From Porphyra umbilicalis (Eukaryota > Rhodophyta > Bangiophyceae > Bangiales > Bangiaceae), in assembly GCA_002049455.2 (NCBI GenBank), contig KV918900.1, positions 62,001 through 126,000 of the forward strand: DNA of 64,000 nucleotides, given 5' to 3'. Below, in pieces: positions 9,500-19,355 of the stretch (within the stretch, counting starts at the first letter, position 1; the number at the start of each line of letters is the position of its first letter). Made by a program: the position numbers and the translations under genes. The notes beneath the pieces were generated by a model. That model had not been told where the DNA came from. It made no database searches and saw only the letters and a list, made by a program, of their open reading frames with translations.

Positions 9500-12022
9500 T
9501 CAGTCCACCTTCATCCCCACTTCGGCAGGCGGTGGCGGCGGGGGCGCCTCCTCCAACCGCCGCCGCTTGGCCGCGTCGCCAGCCTCGGCCGCCGACGCCG
9601 GCACCGTCGCCGGGTTCGTGAGCGCGGCCGTCGCCGCCACCGCCGCGCCCGCCGCCGGCGGCGCCGCTGGTGGGGGCGCCGCCGCCGGTGCGGGTGCGGG
9701 GGGGGCACCGCCGGGCGCGGCGCTTGGGGTAGGCCGCACGCCGGCCGTGATTGCCTGCGCCGCCGCCACCGCCGCGGCAACGCTGCTCGTCGGGGGCGGG
9801 CGTTTCGGTTTGCGCCGCGGCACCACGACCACAGGCGTGGTGCTTGCGGCGGCCGCCGGCCGCGCTGCCGTCGTTGCTGCCGCGGACGCTGCCTTGGCCG
9901 CCGCCTTGGCCGCCGCCCCGCCACCCGCGGCCGACGCGCCCGCCGCCGCGGAGGGCGGGGTGCCGACCACCTGCAGCCGCCAAGCGGCCGCAGCGGCGGC
10001 GGGCAGAGGCACCCCCAAGTCGGCCGCCATAAAGTCGACGACCGACACGTAGCCGTCGATGGAGCAGGTGAAGAGGCGGCGGCCATCCGCCGTCCACGCC
10101 ACGTCCGTGAGGGGGGCGTAGTGCAGGCCGCGGACGGCGGCGAGGACGCGGCCGCGGACAGGGCCTTCCCCGTCGCCCGTGTCGCACACGTAGAGGGCGT
10201 CGGCGCAGGCGACGGCAAAGACCAACCGGACCGCCGGTACAGGGGGCAGGGAAGGGGTCGCCGCCCCGGTTGTCGGCGGTGGCGCGGTTGGAGCGCCAGG
10301 CGTGCCGCCACCCACCGCCGCACTGCCAGCGGGTGCGCTCTCTCCCCTCACCACTGCCGACGCAGGAGTTCTCCTTGGAAAGGGCATGGGACAAAAGCGA
10401 ACGGCCACAGCCGGGGACGACAAGCCCGTCACGTGTGCCACGGGGCGCGCATAGTCGCCGCCGGCAAAGATGTGCACGGCGTGGCCGCCAGGCCCCGACC
10501 CGGATGCCGGCTCATCGCCGTCCTTGTCCGCGACCGCGGACGACGAGGGGGGGGGCACTGCCGTGTTGGGAGCACCGCCCTTCTCGCGTGGGGCCGACGA
10601 CGGCAGGCCCGTGCCCGCCGGGCAGACCAGCCACGCCCCGTCCGGCGACCAAGACAGGCGGCGAAAAAAGTTGCGTGAGCCGTCCCCAGCAAAAAGGCGA
10701 CGCTCCTTGGGCCCCTTCGCCGCCGCGGGGGTGGGTGCCGCTGACGCCGCCGTCCCGCCACAGCCACCGCCCTTGCCGCCGCCACCCGTACCGGCACCCG
10801 CCGGTGCGGGCGCACCCACCGCTGGCGCAGACTCTGTCGGCACGCCGGGCCACGGGCAGGTGGCCATGGTGCCGCTCGCCTCTGCCGCGACGGCGGCGAC
10901 CGCAGCGGCAGCGGCCACGGAAGCCGGGGTGGACCCGACAACCACCGGTGGCGTGGCGGCGGCGACGGCGTGCGCCGCCCCGCCCGATGGGGCCGCCGCC
11001 GGCACCCCCGCCACGGCGGCCTTGGACGTGGCCGCGACGCAGGTGTAGGCCTCCCGCTTGCCACCGCCGACCCGCCCATACACCCGCATACTGCGGTCAC
11101 TGGAGAGCGACGCGAGCGCCGCGCCGTTGGGGTGCCACGCGACGCCGAGCACAAACGAAAGGTGGCCGGCGAGCACCGCCACCGCCGAGCCGGCGACCGT
11201 ATCCCACACGACCACAGTGTTGTCGACCGACGCCGACGCGAGGCGGTCGCCCGTCTCTGACCACGCCATGTCTTGCACGTCTTCCACGTGCTTGCGCAGC
11301 GTGTGTGTCCGCTTCCACCGCTCCACCGGCCGTCCGTCGCCACCGCCATTCCACGCCGGTGTTGGGGGGGGGGGAGCCGGCGTCACCACGACGGTGGAGG
11401 CAGCCACAGTACCAGTGGTACCGACACTGCCGCCGCCGCTGCCGCCACCACAGGGGCCTGCCCCCGCCGTCGGCGCGGCGGCCGCCGTGGGCCCCACCGC
11501 CCCCGCCGCCGGCGTCACCGTCACAGCGGCCGGTGCGACCGGCGGCGCCCCCTCGTCTAGCTCCCACAGGATGACCGCCCCCGCATCGGCGCCGGTGGCA
11601 ATGACGCCGCCCCGGGGGTGGAAGCGTGCCACATTCACCGTCGAGTTGTGGCCGACGAGGGAGGCCAGCCACGTCACGGACGGCGGAGGTGAGGGGGAGG
11701 GAGGAGCTGCTGGAATTTTTGGAGGTGGCACACCGGCCGCACCAGTCGGTCGCGGCGCCGTTGCACCAGCCGCTCCGTCGTCGGGGGCGGTCCCACCCGC
11801 CGCCACGACCACCGCCGCCCCGTCGGCGCCGCCCGCCGCCGCCGCCGCCGCCGCCGCCGCCCCAGCGGATGGTGCAACCTCCTCGCCCGCCGCCCCCACG
11901 CGCCACACGTGCACCTCACAGTCGGCACCAGAGCTCAACAGCCGCCCCGACGCCCGGCACACATCGACGGCGTAGACGGAGTTGCGGTTGTGCCAAGCCA
12001 CCTCGAGCGTTTGCGCACGCAT
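9500..12022 (-). CDS. CHAF1B: Chromatin assembly factor 1 subunit B (p60/FAS2-type WD40)
   Basis: WD40 subunit of CAF-1, the nuclear chaperone that deposits H3-H4 on newly replicated DNA. Start ATG is at 12022-12020: the product begins MRAQTLEVAWHNRNSVYAVD, matching the conserved start of the family, so the in-frame extension upstream is left out. The length is 840 residues. Repeats seen in order include LVGHNSTVNVARFHPRGG, LRKHVEDVQDMAWSETGDRL with DNTVVVWD, LAGHLSFVLGVAWHPNG with SDRSMRVYGR, FFRRLSWSPDGAWLVCPAG (a hallmark of this subunit), and YAPLTDVAWTADGRRLFTCS with DGYVSVVDF. Ala/Gly/Pro-rich insertions between blades and an Ala-rich basic tail make it much longer than the roughly 560-residue human protein. 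The frame is intact and ends in TGA. The A and C subunits are not in the window. Confidence 0.93.
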   Translation of the reverse strand: MRAQTLEVAWHNRNSVYAVDVCRASGRLLSSGADCEVHVWRVGAAGEEVAPSAGAAAAAAAAAGGADGAAVVVAAGGTAPDDGAAGATAPRPTGAAGVPPPKIPAAPPSPSPPPSVTWLASLVGHNSTVNVARFHPRGGVIATGADAGAVILWELDEGAPPVAPAAVTVTPAAGAVGPTAAAAPTAGAGPCGGGSGGGSVGTTGTVAASTVVVTPAPPPPTPAWNGGGDGRPVERWKRTHTLRKHVEDVQDMAWSETGDRLASASVDNTVVVWDTVAGSAVAVLAGHLSFVLGVAWHPNGAALASLSSDRSMRVYGRVGGGKREAYTCVAATSKAAVAGVPAAAPSGGAAHAVAAATPPVVVGSTPASVAAAAAVAAVAAEASGTMATCPWPGVPTESAPAVGAPAPAGAGTGGGGKGGGCGGTAASAAPTPAAAKGPKERRLFAGDGSRNFFRRLSWSPDGAWLVCPAGTGLPSSAPREKGGAPNTAVPPPSSSAVADKDGDEPASGSGPGGHAVHIFAGGDYARPVAHVTGLSSPAVAVRFCPMPFPRRTPASAVVRGESAPAGSAAVGGGTPGAPTAPPPTTGAATPSLPPVPAVRLVFAVACADALYVCDTGDGEGPVRGRVLAAVRGLHYAPLTDVAWTADGRRLFTCSIDGYVSVVDFMAADLGVPLPAAAAAAWRLQVVGTPPSAAAGASAAGGGAAAKAAAKAASAAATTAARPAAAASTTPVVVVPRRKPKRPPPTSSVAAAVAAAQAITAGVRPTPSAAPGGAPPAPAPAAAPPPAAPPAAGAAVAATAALTNPATVPASAAEAGDAAKRRRLEEAPPPPPPAEVGMKVD

Positions 12023-12806
12023 GGTGGACACCCCGGGAAAAAAAAGGCAAACAACTCGAGAAACGTCCCCAGTGATAACGGCAGTGGAGGCGTTAAAGGT
12101 GGCTGTGGGGGGGGCACAAAGGTGGCAGCGATGGGGGCACACCGAATCCGCCCCGAGCCCAGAAACAAGGGGGGAGCGGGGCGGCGAGCCGTGCCGGATC
12201 GGCGACACCGCCACCAAGAACGGCCAAGGTGCACAGGGGCAGCGTGGAAGGGGAGGAAGGGGATGGGGAAGGGGGGGTGGGGAAGGGGGGGCAGTGGGGC
12301 GCGCGGCGCGGACTTGCGGCGGGCGGCCGAGTTGATGGCGGTGTCGCAACGCGCGGGCACATCGGCGCACCCTCGCGCGGTGCGGGTGCGGGGCAAACTG
12401 TCCGGGACGAAAAACGGCGGCGGCGCGCCAAAGCGACGGATGCACCTGCGATGACGCTCAGTGTAAGTCCAGAGTTGCGGCTATTTGTGAATCCGATCTC
12501 GAGCCACGTGGGCGACCTGGCATGCCGACAGACGTGGTCGCTCTGCGGCGTTTCGGCAGACGTCCGATCCTCGGGCGGGTACTGTACATCCCCGGTCGAG
12601 CCGTGCGCGGGTGCCGGCGGTGTCGCCATCATCATCGACATGATGTCGATGCCACTTTGTTTCCGTCGTCGGCGACGAGGCGGTGGGTCTCTCCCTCCCT
12701 TCTGATTGTCGATCTTTGAGGTGACCGCGACGCGCGGCCGCAAGGCATCCGCCCATTGTTGCATCGTCGGTGCGGCCGTCGTTGCGTGCCCCACACCCTC
12801 CCCGCC
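12023..12806. other. Divergent intergenic region
   Basis: This lies between two genes transcribed away from each other (CAF-1 p60 to the left, acyltransferase to the right), so it should contain both promoters. The part near 12480-12720 is less GC-rich. No TATA-like element is obvious. Confidence 0.4.
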
Positions 12807-14342
12807 ATGGAGTTGACGCGGCCACTCAACGGCTACGAGGCGATGCTCGCCACCTCCACCTGCACGGTCGGCCTGCTCGTCACCGCCCCCGGGGCAGCGT
12901 CGCCACAGGCGCTCCTGAGGGCGGCCAAAGACGCGTGGCGCCGCCTCCGCCCCGCGTACGCCTTCCTGTCGGCGCGTCTGACGCCGCCCGCCGGGGGTGC
13001 CCCCCCCTCCTACGCTCCCGCAGACGTCCCCACCCTCGACGCCGCCTCCTTTGTCGGGCGTGTGCGGGACGGCGGCGGCGCGGCCGCCGACGGCGGTGAC
13101 GGGGCCCGCCTCTGCCGCCGCGCCGTCGCCCTCGGCAGCGTCGGCCCCGCCACGGCCACCACGCTGGCCGTCGCGGACGTGGACGCGTGGGCGGCCGCCG
13201 ACGGCACGCCGTCGGCGGGCATCCTCCTCTCCCTCTGCCACGCGGCCTCTGACGCGCCGGGCGCGTTGGCGCTCGCCCACCGGTACGCGGCGCTGCTCGG
13301 CGCGGTGCTGGGGGGGGGCGCCGACGCGGCGGCGGCGGCGGCAGCGGCGGCGGGGGGGAGCGCCGCCGGCGCGCCCCGCCCGCCTCAACCGCTGTTCGAT
13401 GTGCAGGCGGCGTTGTTGGCCGCCCACCCGGGCGCCCCCGACGACGCCGTGCAATTCCCACCGGCCGTCCGCGCGTATGCCGACGCGGTGGCCGGCGCGG
13501 GCGCGGGGGGCACCGACGCGTCGACGCCCAACGTGTTGCTGCCGACGGCCGCCGCCGGCTTGCCGTCTGACGCGGGGCCGGCGCGGGCGGGGGATCCCCC
13601 CCCCACCACCGGCCGCATTGAGGGCGTCTTTTGGGAGCTGTCCGCCGCCTCCACCGACGCCCTCCGGCGCGCCTGCCGCGCCGCCGGCGGCACCGTCCAA
13701 GGCGCGTTGACGGTCGCCGACTTGATCACCCGGTCGGCCGTGACGCGCACGCCCCTCCCCGTCCTGGCCGCGGCGGCCATCCCCGTCAACTGCCGGCCTC
13801 ACGTGGTGCCACCGCTGCCCGCCGACGTGTGCGTGTGTGGCTCGGCCGCCGCAACGGTCGGCGTGGCGCTCGGTGCGGGCACCCCCGTCGGCGCCGCCAT
13901 CCGCGCCGTCACCACCGGCGTGCGGGCGGCGGTGCCGCGGCAGCCCGCCGACTGGCTGTGGCGGCTGCTGCACGCGCCCGCGTCGCTGCCGGCGGCGACG
14001 CTGATGGACTCGTCCGTCGGCGTGTCTCCCTTGGCGCGCGCGTATGGTGGCGGCGCGGTGGTGGTGGCCGACACCCTCTTTTTTGGGTCGGCGGCGGGGA
14101 CGGCGGCGGCGGCGGTCGGGACGATGGTGCACGCGCACACCTTTGACGGGCGCCTCCACGTGGCGTGCAACGCGACGGTGCCGGGCGTGGCGGCGGGGTG
14201 GGCGACCGCGTCAGCGGCGGCGCTGCACGCGGCCGTGGCGGCGCTCGCCGACGGGTCGGTTGACACGCTTGGGGAGCTGTGGGCGGTGGCGGCGGCGGCA
14301 GCCGAGGCGGCGGGGGCGACGGCAAAGCCGGTGGCGTGTTAG
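12807..14342 (+). CDS. CoA-dependent acyltransferase-like protein (HxxxD superfamily)
   Basis: Predicted acyl-transfer enzyme of the condensation-domain/alcohol acetyltransferase fold. The start ATG at 12807 gives MELTRPLNGYEAML, the usual short N-terminal strand with the conserved Glu of this superfamily. The same frame is open 17 codons further upstream but looks non-conserved. The catalytic HxxxD motif is HAASD in LLSLCHAASDAPG (near residue 150). Later landmarks are GTVQGALTVADLI and PVNCRPHVVPPLP, which resemble the second-half motifs (VN.RP) of the family. The length is 511 residues, of normal size, with Ala-rich insertions. The frame ends in TAG. Substrates cannot be read from the sequence. 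Acyl- or acetyltransfer to an alcohol or glycolipid, as in PapA5 or AATase proteins, is the best guess. Confidence 0.7.
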   Translation: MELTRPLNGYEAMLATSTCTVGLLVTAPGAASPQALLRAAKDAWRRLRPAYAFLSARLTPPAGGAPPSYAPADVPTLDAASFVGRVRDGGGAAADGGDGARLCRRAVALGSVGPATATTLAVADVDAWAAADGTPSAGILLSLCHAASDAPGALALAHRYAALLGAVLGGGADAAAAAAAAAGGSAAGAPRPPQPLFDVQAALLAAHPGAPDDAVQFPPAVRAYADAVAGAGAGGTDASTPNVLLPTAAAGLPSDAGPARAGDPPPTTGRIEGVFWELSAASTDALRRACRAAGGTVQGALTVADLITRSAVTRTPLPVLAAAAIPVNCRPHVVPPLPADVCVCGSAAATVGVALGAGTPVGAAIRAVTTGVRAAVPRQPADWLWRLLHAPASLPAATLMDSSVGVSPLARAYGGGAVVVADTLFFGSAAGTAAAAVGTMVHAHTFDGRLHVACNATVPGVAAGWATASAAALHAAVAALADGSVDTLGELWAVAAAAAEAAGATAKPVAC

Positions 14343-14472
14343 GGTGATCCACAACCCCTGGCGGGAAGCGACGACATGCGGTTTGGGTTGGTCGCCGCTG
14401 GACCGTCGCGCTCCTTCGTGTTGACGACAGCCGTGGACATGTACATGTCGTGTTGAGCCAATGTTGGCAGCC

Positions 14473-14512
14473 GTTCTGTGTCTTTTCCGGCCTGTGGGGA
14501 ACGACACAGAAC
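14473..14512. other. Hairpin, 10-bp stem
   Basis: GTTCTGTGTC at 14473-14482 is the exact reverse complement of 14503-14512, with a 20-base loop. It lies about 130 bases after the acyltransferase stop, so it may be a 3' UTR structure. Confidence 0.5.
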
Positions 14513-14601
14513 GACATGACCCCGTGTGCTGTAATTGCTTTGGTGCCTCGGCCACACAGCCCCGTCCTCAGAGGGAATGAGGCCCGTTCCGTGACATGGA
14601 T

Positions 14602-14640
14602 CCGGGTTTGTGTTGCCCGTTTGTTACGCCACAAACCCGG
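14602..14640. other. Hairpin, 11-bp perfect stem
   Basis: CCGGGTTTGTG at 14602-14612 pairs perfectly with 14630-14640 around a 17-base loop. Its function is unknown. It is the second such structure in the 3' flank of the acyltransferase. Confidence 0.5.
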
Positions 14641-15627
14641 CGTCACACCGGTCAGAGCATTCCGGGACATCAGGCAGGATATGGGTATGTGATGTCAATG
14701 AATGTAATTACACAAGATAATTCAATATCTGCACTCCAATCTCAATCGTCCGCGGCTTTCTGTCCACCCGCTGGCGCACGTGTGTAGCAACATTGCTGAT
14801 CGGCACGGGCGCTGCGGCGCGCACCGTGTGGCGACACGCACCACCGCGGGTGGAGAGAGTGACTAGAGGGGCGTGCCCACACCGCGGCACCCTCTGCGTA
14901 AGCTCACACAGCTGCATCTCCGGTTGGCGTCTGACGCGGGATGGCCCCCGTCACCGGTCCCCTCACAACGCAAAAAGGTAAAGAACGTACAGGCTGTGGC
15001 GGGAAGCGGTGTGGCCGCGTACGAATACGAAAAAGCCGACTGTGTGAGCTGCTGCGTGCGGTGGGAGGAGGTGTGACCCGCGCAACTGCAGCGCAGCGGC
15101 TGCGGCCTCGGCCGACGTGCGGTGAGATCACACGACACCATTCCCTCGCCAATGCATCGGAAAACTCTTGCGTCACTCCGTCCGTGATCGATTCTAATTC
15201 TCCAGGCAGGCCATTCAGCCTGCCTCGTCACATGGCTCCGGCCGAGTGGCGCAAGCCAGGCATGCCTGGGATCGGCATGGGCAAGTTTAGCACGTGGCAG
15301 AATTCAGCCAACCAGCGTTCGACAACGCTTGTCACAAACACCGTCACAAACACGGACCCATGTCACGGAACGGGCCTGAGTCGATGCCGACGTCTAGAGT
15401 TTCACGCCGCGTCAGCAACCAGGGACTACTGCGCAGCTACGCCGCTGGTATGGACAGCAGACGCCTGCAGGCACGGCCACCCCCAGCGTGCGCTGGTCGG
15501 TGCGGGTTGTGCGCACGACGCGCGCCCGCGTTGCTGCGTGCGTCGGCTCGAGCGGATTTCTACAGTACAGTACTGCTGTGCACCCTTCCATAGTCGCCGC
15601 GCTGGGTGGTTCCATCTTTGGGATGGA

Positions 15628-15632
15628 CCAAT
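15628..15632 (+). promoter_or_regulatory. CCAAT box candidate
   Basis: CCAAT lies about 160 bases upstream of the TATA-like element of the ABHD gene. The spacing is ordinary for a CCAAT box, but a five-base match is weak on its own. Confidence 0.3.
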
Positions 15633-15789
15633 CAAGTGCACCCTTTCGACCTTTGGTTGACGGTCGTCAACGTGGCGCCCGCGGGGGCGCCGTCACCGGC
15701 GGTTGCGCAACCGGTGTTCAAAACGCCACCCGCCATCAGCGCACACCCGCAGTGCCATCATCCTGGGCGCGGACGTGGGTCCGCCCTCC

Positions 15790-15797
15790 ATAAATAT
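15790..15797 (+). promoter_or_regulatory. TATA-like box of the ABHD gene
   Basis: ATAAATAT stands out in otherwise GC-rich DNA. A transcript starting about 30 bases downstream (near 15820) would include the ATG at 15933 and exclude the ATG at 15803. That supports 15933 as the translation start. Confidence 0.5.
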
Positions 15798-15932
15798 CCC
15801 GGTTGAAACGCCACGCGTGCCATTGGCGTGCGGGACGCGCCTCCGTCGCCTACTTCTTCCGAGGTCGTCCCCGTCTGTCCCTCATCTCACCACCTCGCGC
15901 GCCCCCGTCCCGACCCCCCCCCCCCCAACCCA

Positions 15933-17283
15933 ATGCACCGCGTCGCCACTGCGCTCGCCGCATTCCCCCCCCGCGCCGCCGCGGCCTTTGCCTCCCCCCC
16001 CCTTCCCTGGCGTCTGCCGCGTGGCGCTGCGGTCGGTCGTCGTCGGCGTGCCCCCCCCCGGCGTCCCCCCCACCCCCCGCGGACCATGGCGACGGCGGCG
16101 GCGTCCCCCCCCCCGCGCCCGAGGTGCCGCCCGCCGCCCTTGCCGCCGCCGCCGCCGCCGCCTCTGACGGCGCTGCCGCGCACGCGGGCGCCGACGGGGC
16201 GGACCGCCGCCCCTGCGGGCGGGGGGCCAAGCGCGGGGCCGCCCTCGAGGCGGCGCAGGGGCGGCTCCTCGCCCTCCACACCACCGCGCCCCTGCACTGC
16301 CGGCGCGTGCTGCTGCCGAGCGGCGAACACCTGTCGACGTGCAGCGCGGGGCCCGTCGACGCCCCCCCGCTGGTCATTGCGCACGGGTGGGGGGCGGGCC
16401 TCGGCCTCTTCTCCCGCAACGTGGACGCGGCGGCGGCGCGGTACCGCGTGCACCTCATCGACTGGCCGGGGTGTGGGGGGAGCTCCCGCCCGCCCCTCCC
16501 GCGGCCGGCCGCGGACGTGGACGCCAACGTCGCGGGCGTCGTCGACTACTTTGTCGAGCCGCTCGCCGCGTGGGCGCGCGCCATGGCGGCGGACCCGGCC
16601 GAGCCGGGCTTTACGGGGCGGTTCAAGCTCGCAGGCCACTCCATGGGCGGCTATTTGGCGGCGGCCTACGCGCGGCGCTACCCCGACGACGTGTCCCACC
16701 TGCTCCTCGTGTCGCCCGTCGGCGTGCCGGCGGGGCCGACGGACGAGGATATGGCGGCGGCGCTGTCGGCCGCCCCGTGGCGCCGGCGCACCCTCATTGG
16801 CCTCTTCCGCCGGCTGTGGACGGCGAGCGTGACCCCCCAGTCCATTGTGCGCGCCGGCGGCGCGGCCGTCGGGCGGCCGCTGCTCACCAAGTACGTCACC
16901 GCGCGCTTCCCGTGGATGGACGCCCCCGCGTCGGCGGCAACGTCCGCCTACCTCTTTGAGCTGTTTGCCGCGCCGAGCGGCTCGGAGGCGGCCATCGTGC
17001 GCCTCCTCCGCCCGGGGCTCTACGCGTACCGGCCGGCGGGGGCGTGGATCCCGACGCTGCCCATGCCAACAACCTTTTTGTATGGGGAGGGGGATTGGAT
17101 GGACGCGGGGGGGGGGGCCGCCGCCGCCGCGGCCATGCCCCGGGGGCTGGGGGAGGTGCTCACCGTGCCCGACGCGGGGCACTTTTTGTTTGTGGAAAAC
17201 GCGGGGGGTTCAATGAGCAGTTTTTGGGCGCCTGCGCGCGCGTCGACGCGCGGGCGGCGGCGGCGGCGGGGGCGGCCGCGTGA
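15933..17283 (+). CDS. Alpha/beta hydrolase, ABHD4/ABHD5 (CGI-58) type
   Basis: Predicted lipid hydrolase/acyltransferase-like protein. The core shows HGWGAGLGLFSRNVD (family-typical oxyanion loop), then DWPGCGGSSRP, GHSMGGYLAAAYARRYPD with the nucleophile Ser, YGEGDWMD with the likely acid, and DAGHFLFVEN with the catalytic His. The HxxxxD acyltransferase motif of CGI-58 is not kept (HFLFVE). ATG 15933 gives a Ser-poor, Ala/Arg-rich start (MHRVATALAAFPPRAAAAFA) resembling an organelle transit peptide, but it is in a different frame from the core. C runs at 16051-16059 and 16113-16122 are the likely break. A second break sits in the G6 at 17203-17208: one more G gives a C-terminus with GFNEQFLGAC and a stop at 17283. 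Without it the frame runs on into poly-G. The family call is firm and the ends are inferred. Confidence 0.75.
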
Positions 17284-17292
17284 CGCGCGGTT

Positions 17293-17319
17293 GGGGGGGG
17301 GGGGGGGGGGGGGGGGGGG
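17293..17319. repeat. Run of 27 G
   Basis: An uninterrupted G27 lies ten bases after the inferred stop of the ABHD gene. Its length is unreliable in any assembly, and it could form a G-quadruplex. Confidence 0.9.
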
Positions 17320-17888
17320 AGGCGTTGCCAATGTACATTGTCATTGTGGCACGATGCCGTCCCTTGTCGCTTCACCGCTCATGGGGTTACTGCGGGCGGC
17401 TCACGTCTGGTTGCTCGCTGCGCGCGTGTCGCTGCCAGCTGCGCGCATGTTAGGGCCCGCCCGCGTCAATGTCCGCGGCGCAGACGGTACACCCATGGCG
17501 CGGGCGGGGACCCCAGACCCCTGCGCGTCTCCTCACACTGCGCGTCGGGGCTCTCCGCCCCCACCCCCCCTCCCGACCGCCAAAATCGCCCCTCCCCCCC
17601 CGTGGTCAGCGTCGCGTGCGTGGCAGCGGCGGCCATGTCGCCGTCGTCACAGCATCGGGCGGGCGGTCTGCGGCGGGCGGATGACGTCATCCAATCATGA
17701 CCGTGACCGTCGGCGGGGTTGAGTTGAATCACACGTGTTGTCTTTTTCTCTTTTTTCTCCGTGCTGAGCGCAACGCATTTGGTACTAAAACGCATTCGTG
17801 CGGCGCTGTGTCTTTGACGCGGCGATTGCGCGCATCGCTCGGTGTGTGCCGGGACGGAACGGCGGCGGGGCGTCGCGCGACCACCCGG
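17320..17888. other. Intergenic
   Basis: No gene is seen. GC-rich up to about 17700, then mixed composition with a T-rich stretch (17741-17760). Confidence 0.4.
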
Positions 17889-17991
17889 CCAGACGTCCCG
17901 ACGTTTATTGCCCGTCATCATGATGATGACGGGCAATAAACGTCGGGACGTCATCATGATGATGACGGGCAATAAACGTCGGGACGTCTGG
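17889..17991. repeat. Large palindrome with AATAAA on both strands
   Basis: The outer arms 17889-17921 and 17959-17991 are perfect inverted copies (CCAGACGTCCCGACGTTTAT, and on for 13 bases). Between them lies an extra direct copy of the unit ending GGGCAATAAACGTCGGGACG. Each unit places CAATAAAC, a polyadenylation-signal match, and it is present on both strands. The element lies between the ABHD gene and the Hint gene, where it could end transcripts from either side. That role is an inference. Confidence 0.8.
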
Positions 17992-18473
17992 CATGATGCA
18001 TGCCCCGTTTTCTGGGGCCCTCGCCCGCCGTGACCTTGTGTGGTGGCGCTGCGCCGGCACCCCGACGCCACGGCACCCCCATCCAGGGGTACCGGCGGAC
18101 CCCATCATGGAGCGTGCCGTGGCACAATGTTTGTGGTGCGGTGGCGCGCATTGTCGGCACCGGCGCCCTGCTGACGGACACGGACGTCGGGCTCCACGGG
18201 GCGCCACCGCGCGTCGGGCGCTGGCGGAATGGGCCGCGCCGCCGCCTTGCTCCGCGCCGCCGCCGCCGCCGTGGGCCCTCCGCAGCCGATCGACGGGCGC
18301 ATAAAGGGCCAGCGCGGCGGGCGTGGTTGGCGGCCACCTGACCGACGCAGCGGAGCCACCGTCGTCCACGCCCCCCGAGTTGGTGCCGCAGCCCTGCCGT
18401 CGCCTCCCGGCGCACCGTGCCGGCACACCGCGGAATATTCTTCCCGCCGCCTTCGTCCACGACCGGCGCCGCG

Positions 18474-19355
18474 ATGGTGGTTGGCGATGGCTCACGCGTG
18501 CCGACGTCCGTCTGCGCGCCCCGGTGGCGGCGGGACCGCCGTCCCCGCCTCTGCTCGACCGCTCCCGTGGCCTTGACGCTGCTGCTGTTGCTCGTGGTGA
18601 CGGCCGTCTTTGTGACCCCCGACGGCGTGGCGGCTGAGAGTCGGCCGCGGCCAACCTCGACGCCGCGGCTCACCTGGAAGCGGAAATGTGACTGTCGGAG
18701 GCGTGCCGACTGCTTCCCCGCCGCCGCCACGGTCGTCACGGCGGCGGGCGTCGTGACGCGCATGGACGCCCTGACCGTCGGCACGGCCATTGTGACGGGC
18801 CCAGACGGGTCGACGTCCCCCGTGATTGCCTTTTCCCACGCCGACCCGACGGGGACGGCGCGCACCTGGGTGACGCTCACCACCGTCGCCGGGGACTTGA
18901 CGCTCACCGCGGGGCACTACGTGCCCGTGCGGCAGCGCGGCGGCGCCGCGGCGGGGGCACCATCGCGCCTCGTTGCCGCCGCCAACATTGTCGTGGGCGA
19001 CGCGGTGCGGCACGTGCCGCCGCCGCCGCTGCTGGCGTCGGTCGCCGCCACCGCCGCCGCCGCCGCCGCTGCCGCCAATCGGAGCACCTGCGCCGTGGGT
19101 GGTGCGCCTGCGGCCGGCCCCGGGTGGGTGGTCGTGACGCGCACGCGCGTGACCGCGGCGGGGGGCCGTCGGGGCTTGTACAACCCGCACACCGCGGACG
19201 GGTGGCTGGTCGTTGACGGGGTGCTCACGTCCACGTATACGACGGCGGTGGCACCGGCGGTGGCGGATGCGGCGCTCGCCGTGGCGCGTGCGGCTTACCG
19301 GTGGGGGGCGGGGGCGGCCGTCGGCGGGCGCCTGCTGCCGGCACTGGGGGGATGA
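18474..19355 (+). CDS. Secreted/membrane Hint (Hedgehog C-terminal type) protein
   Basis: A free-standing Hint module with no Hedgehog signalling domain. After a hydrophobic signal or anchor segment (about residues 32-50, VALTLLLLLVVTAVFV), a short linker leads to CFPAAATVVT. This is the typical Hog start, whose Cys is the autoprocessing nucleophile. Further conserved parts are MDALTVGTAIVT, SPVIAFSHADPTG, LTLTAGHYVPV (block with the catalytic His), RLVAAANIVVGDAV, and the C-terminal GLYNPHTADGWLVVDGVLTS. All key Hint landmarks are present, so autoproteolysis is plausible. What would be released is only the short Cys-containing N-terminal piece (KRKCDCRRRADC). The start could also be the in-frame ATG at 18417. 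The frame is intact with TGA stop and high GC3. The partner or ligand is unknown. Confidence 0.85.
   Translation: MVVGDGSRVPTSVCAPRWRRDRRPRLCSTAPVALTLLLLLVVTAVFVTPDGVAAESRPRPTSTPRLTWKRKCDCRRRADCFPAAATVVTAAGVVTRMDALTVGTAIVTGPDGSTSPVIAFSHADPTGTARTWVTLTTVAGDLTLTAGHYVPVRQRGGAAAGAPSRLVAAANIVVGDAVRHVPPPPLLASVAATAAAAAAAANRSTCAVGGAPAAGPGWVVVTRTRVTAAGGRRGLYNPHTADGWLVVDGVLTSTYTTAVAPAVADAALAVARAAYRWGAGAAVGGRLLPALGG

Larger units (their letters stand above)
14343..15780. other. Intergenic, no gene supported
   Basis: No convincing open frame. GC content is moderate. Two short hairpins are listed separately, and the last 200 bases belong to the promoter of the ABHD gene. Confidence 0.5.

Noticed and set aside
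9500-12445. Longer CAF-1 p60 start at 12445
   Set aside because: The extra 141 N-terminal codons are low complexity, while the family's conserved N-terminus begins exactly at ATG 12022.
12093-14159. 688-residue minus-strand frame over the acyltransferase
   Set aside because: Arg/Gly/Pro-rich shadow of the plus-strand acyltransferase, which has recognisable motifs.
17889-17991. Bacterial-type terminator or attachment site
   Set aside because: The surroundings are eukaryotic genes; no T-tract or integrase is associated with the palindrome.
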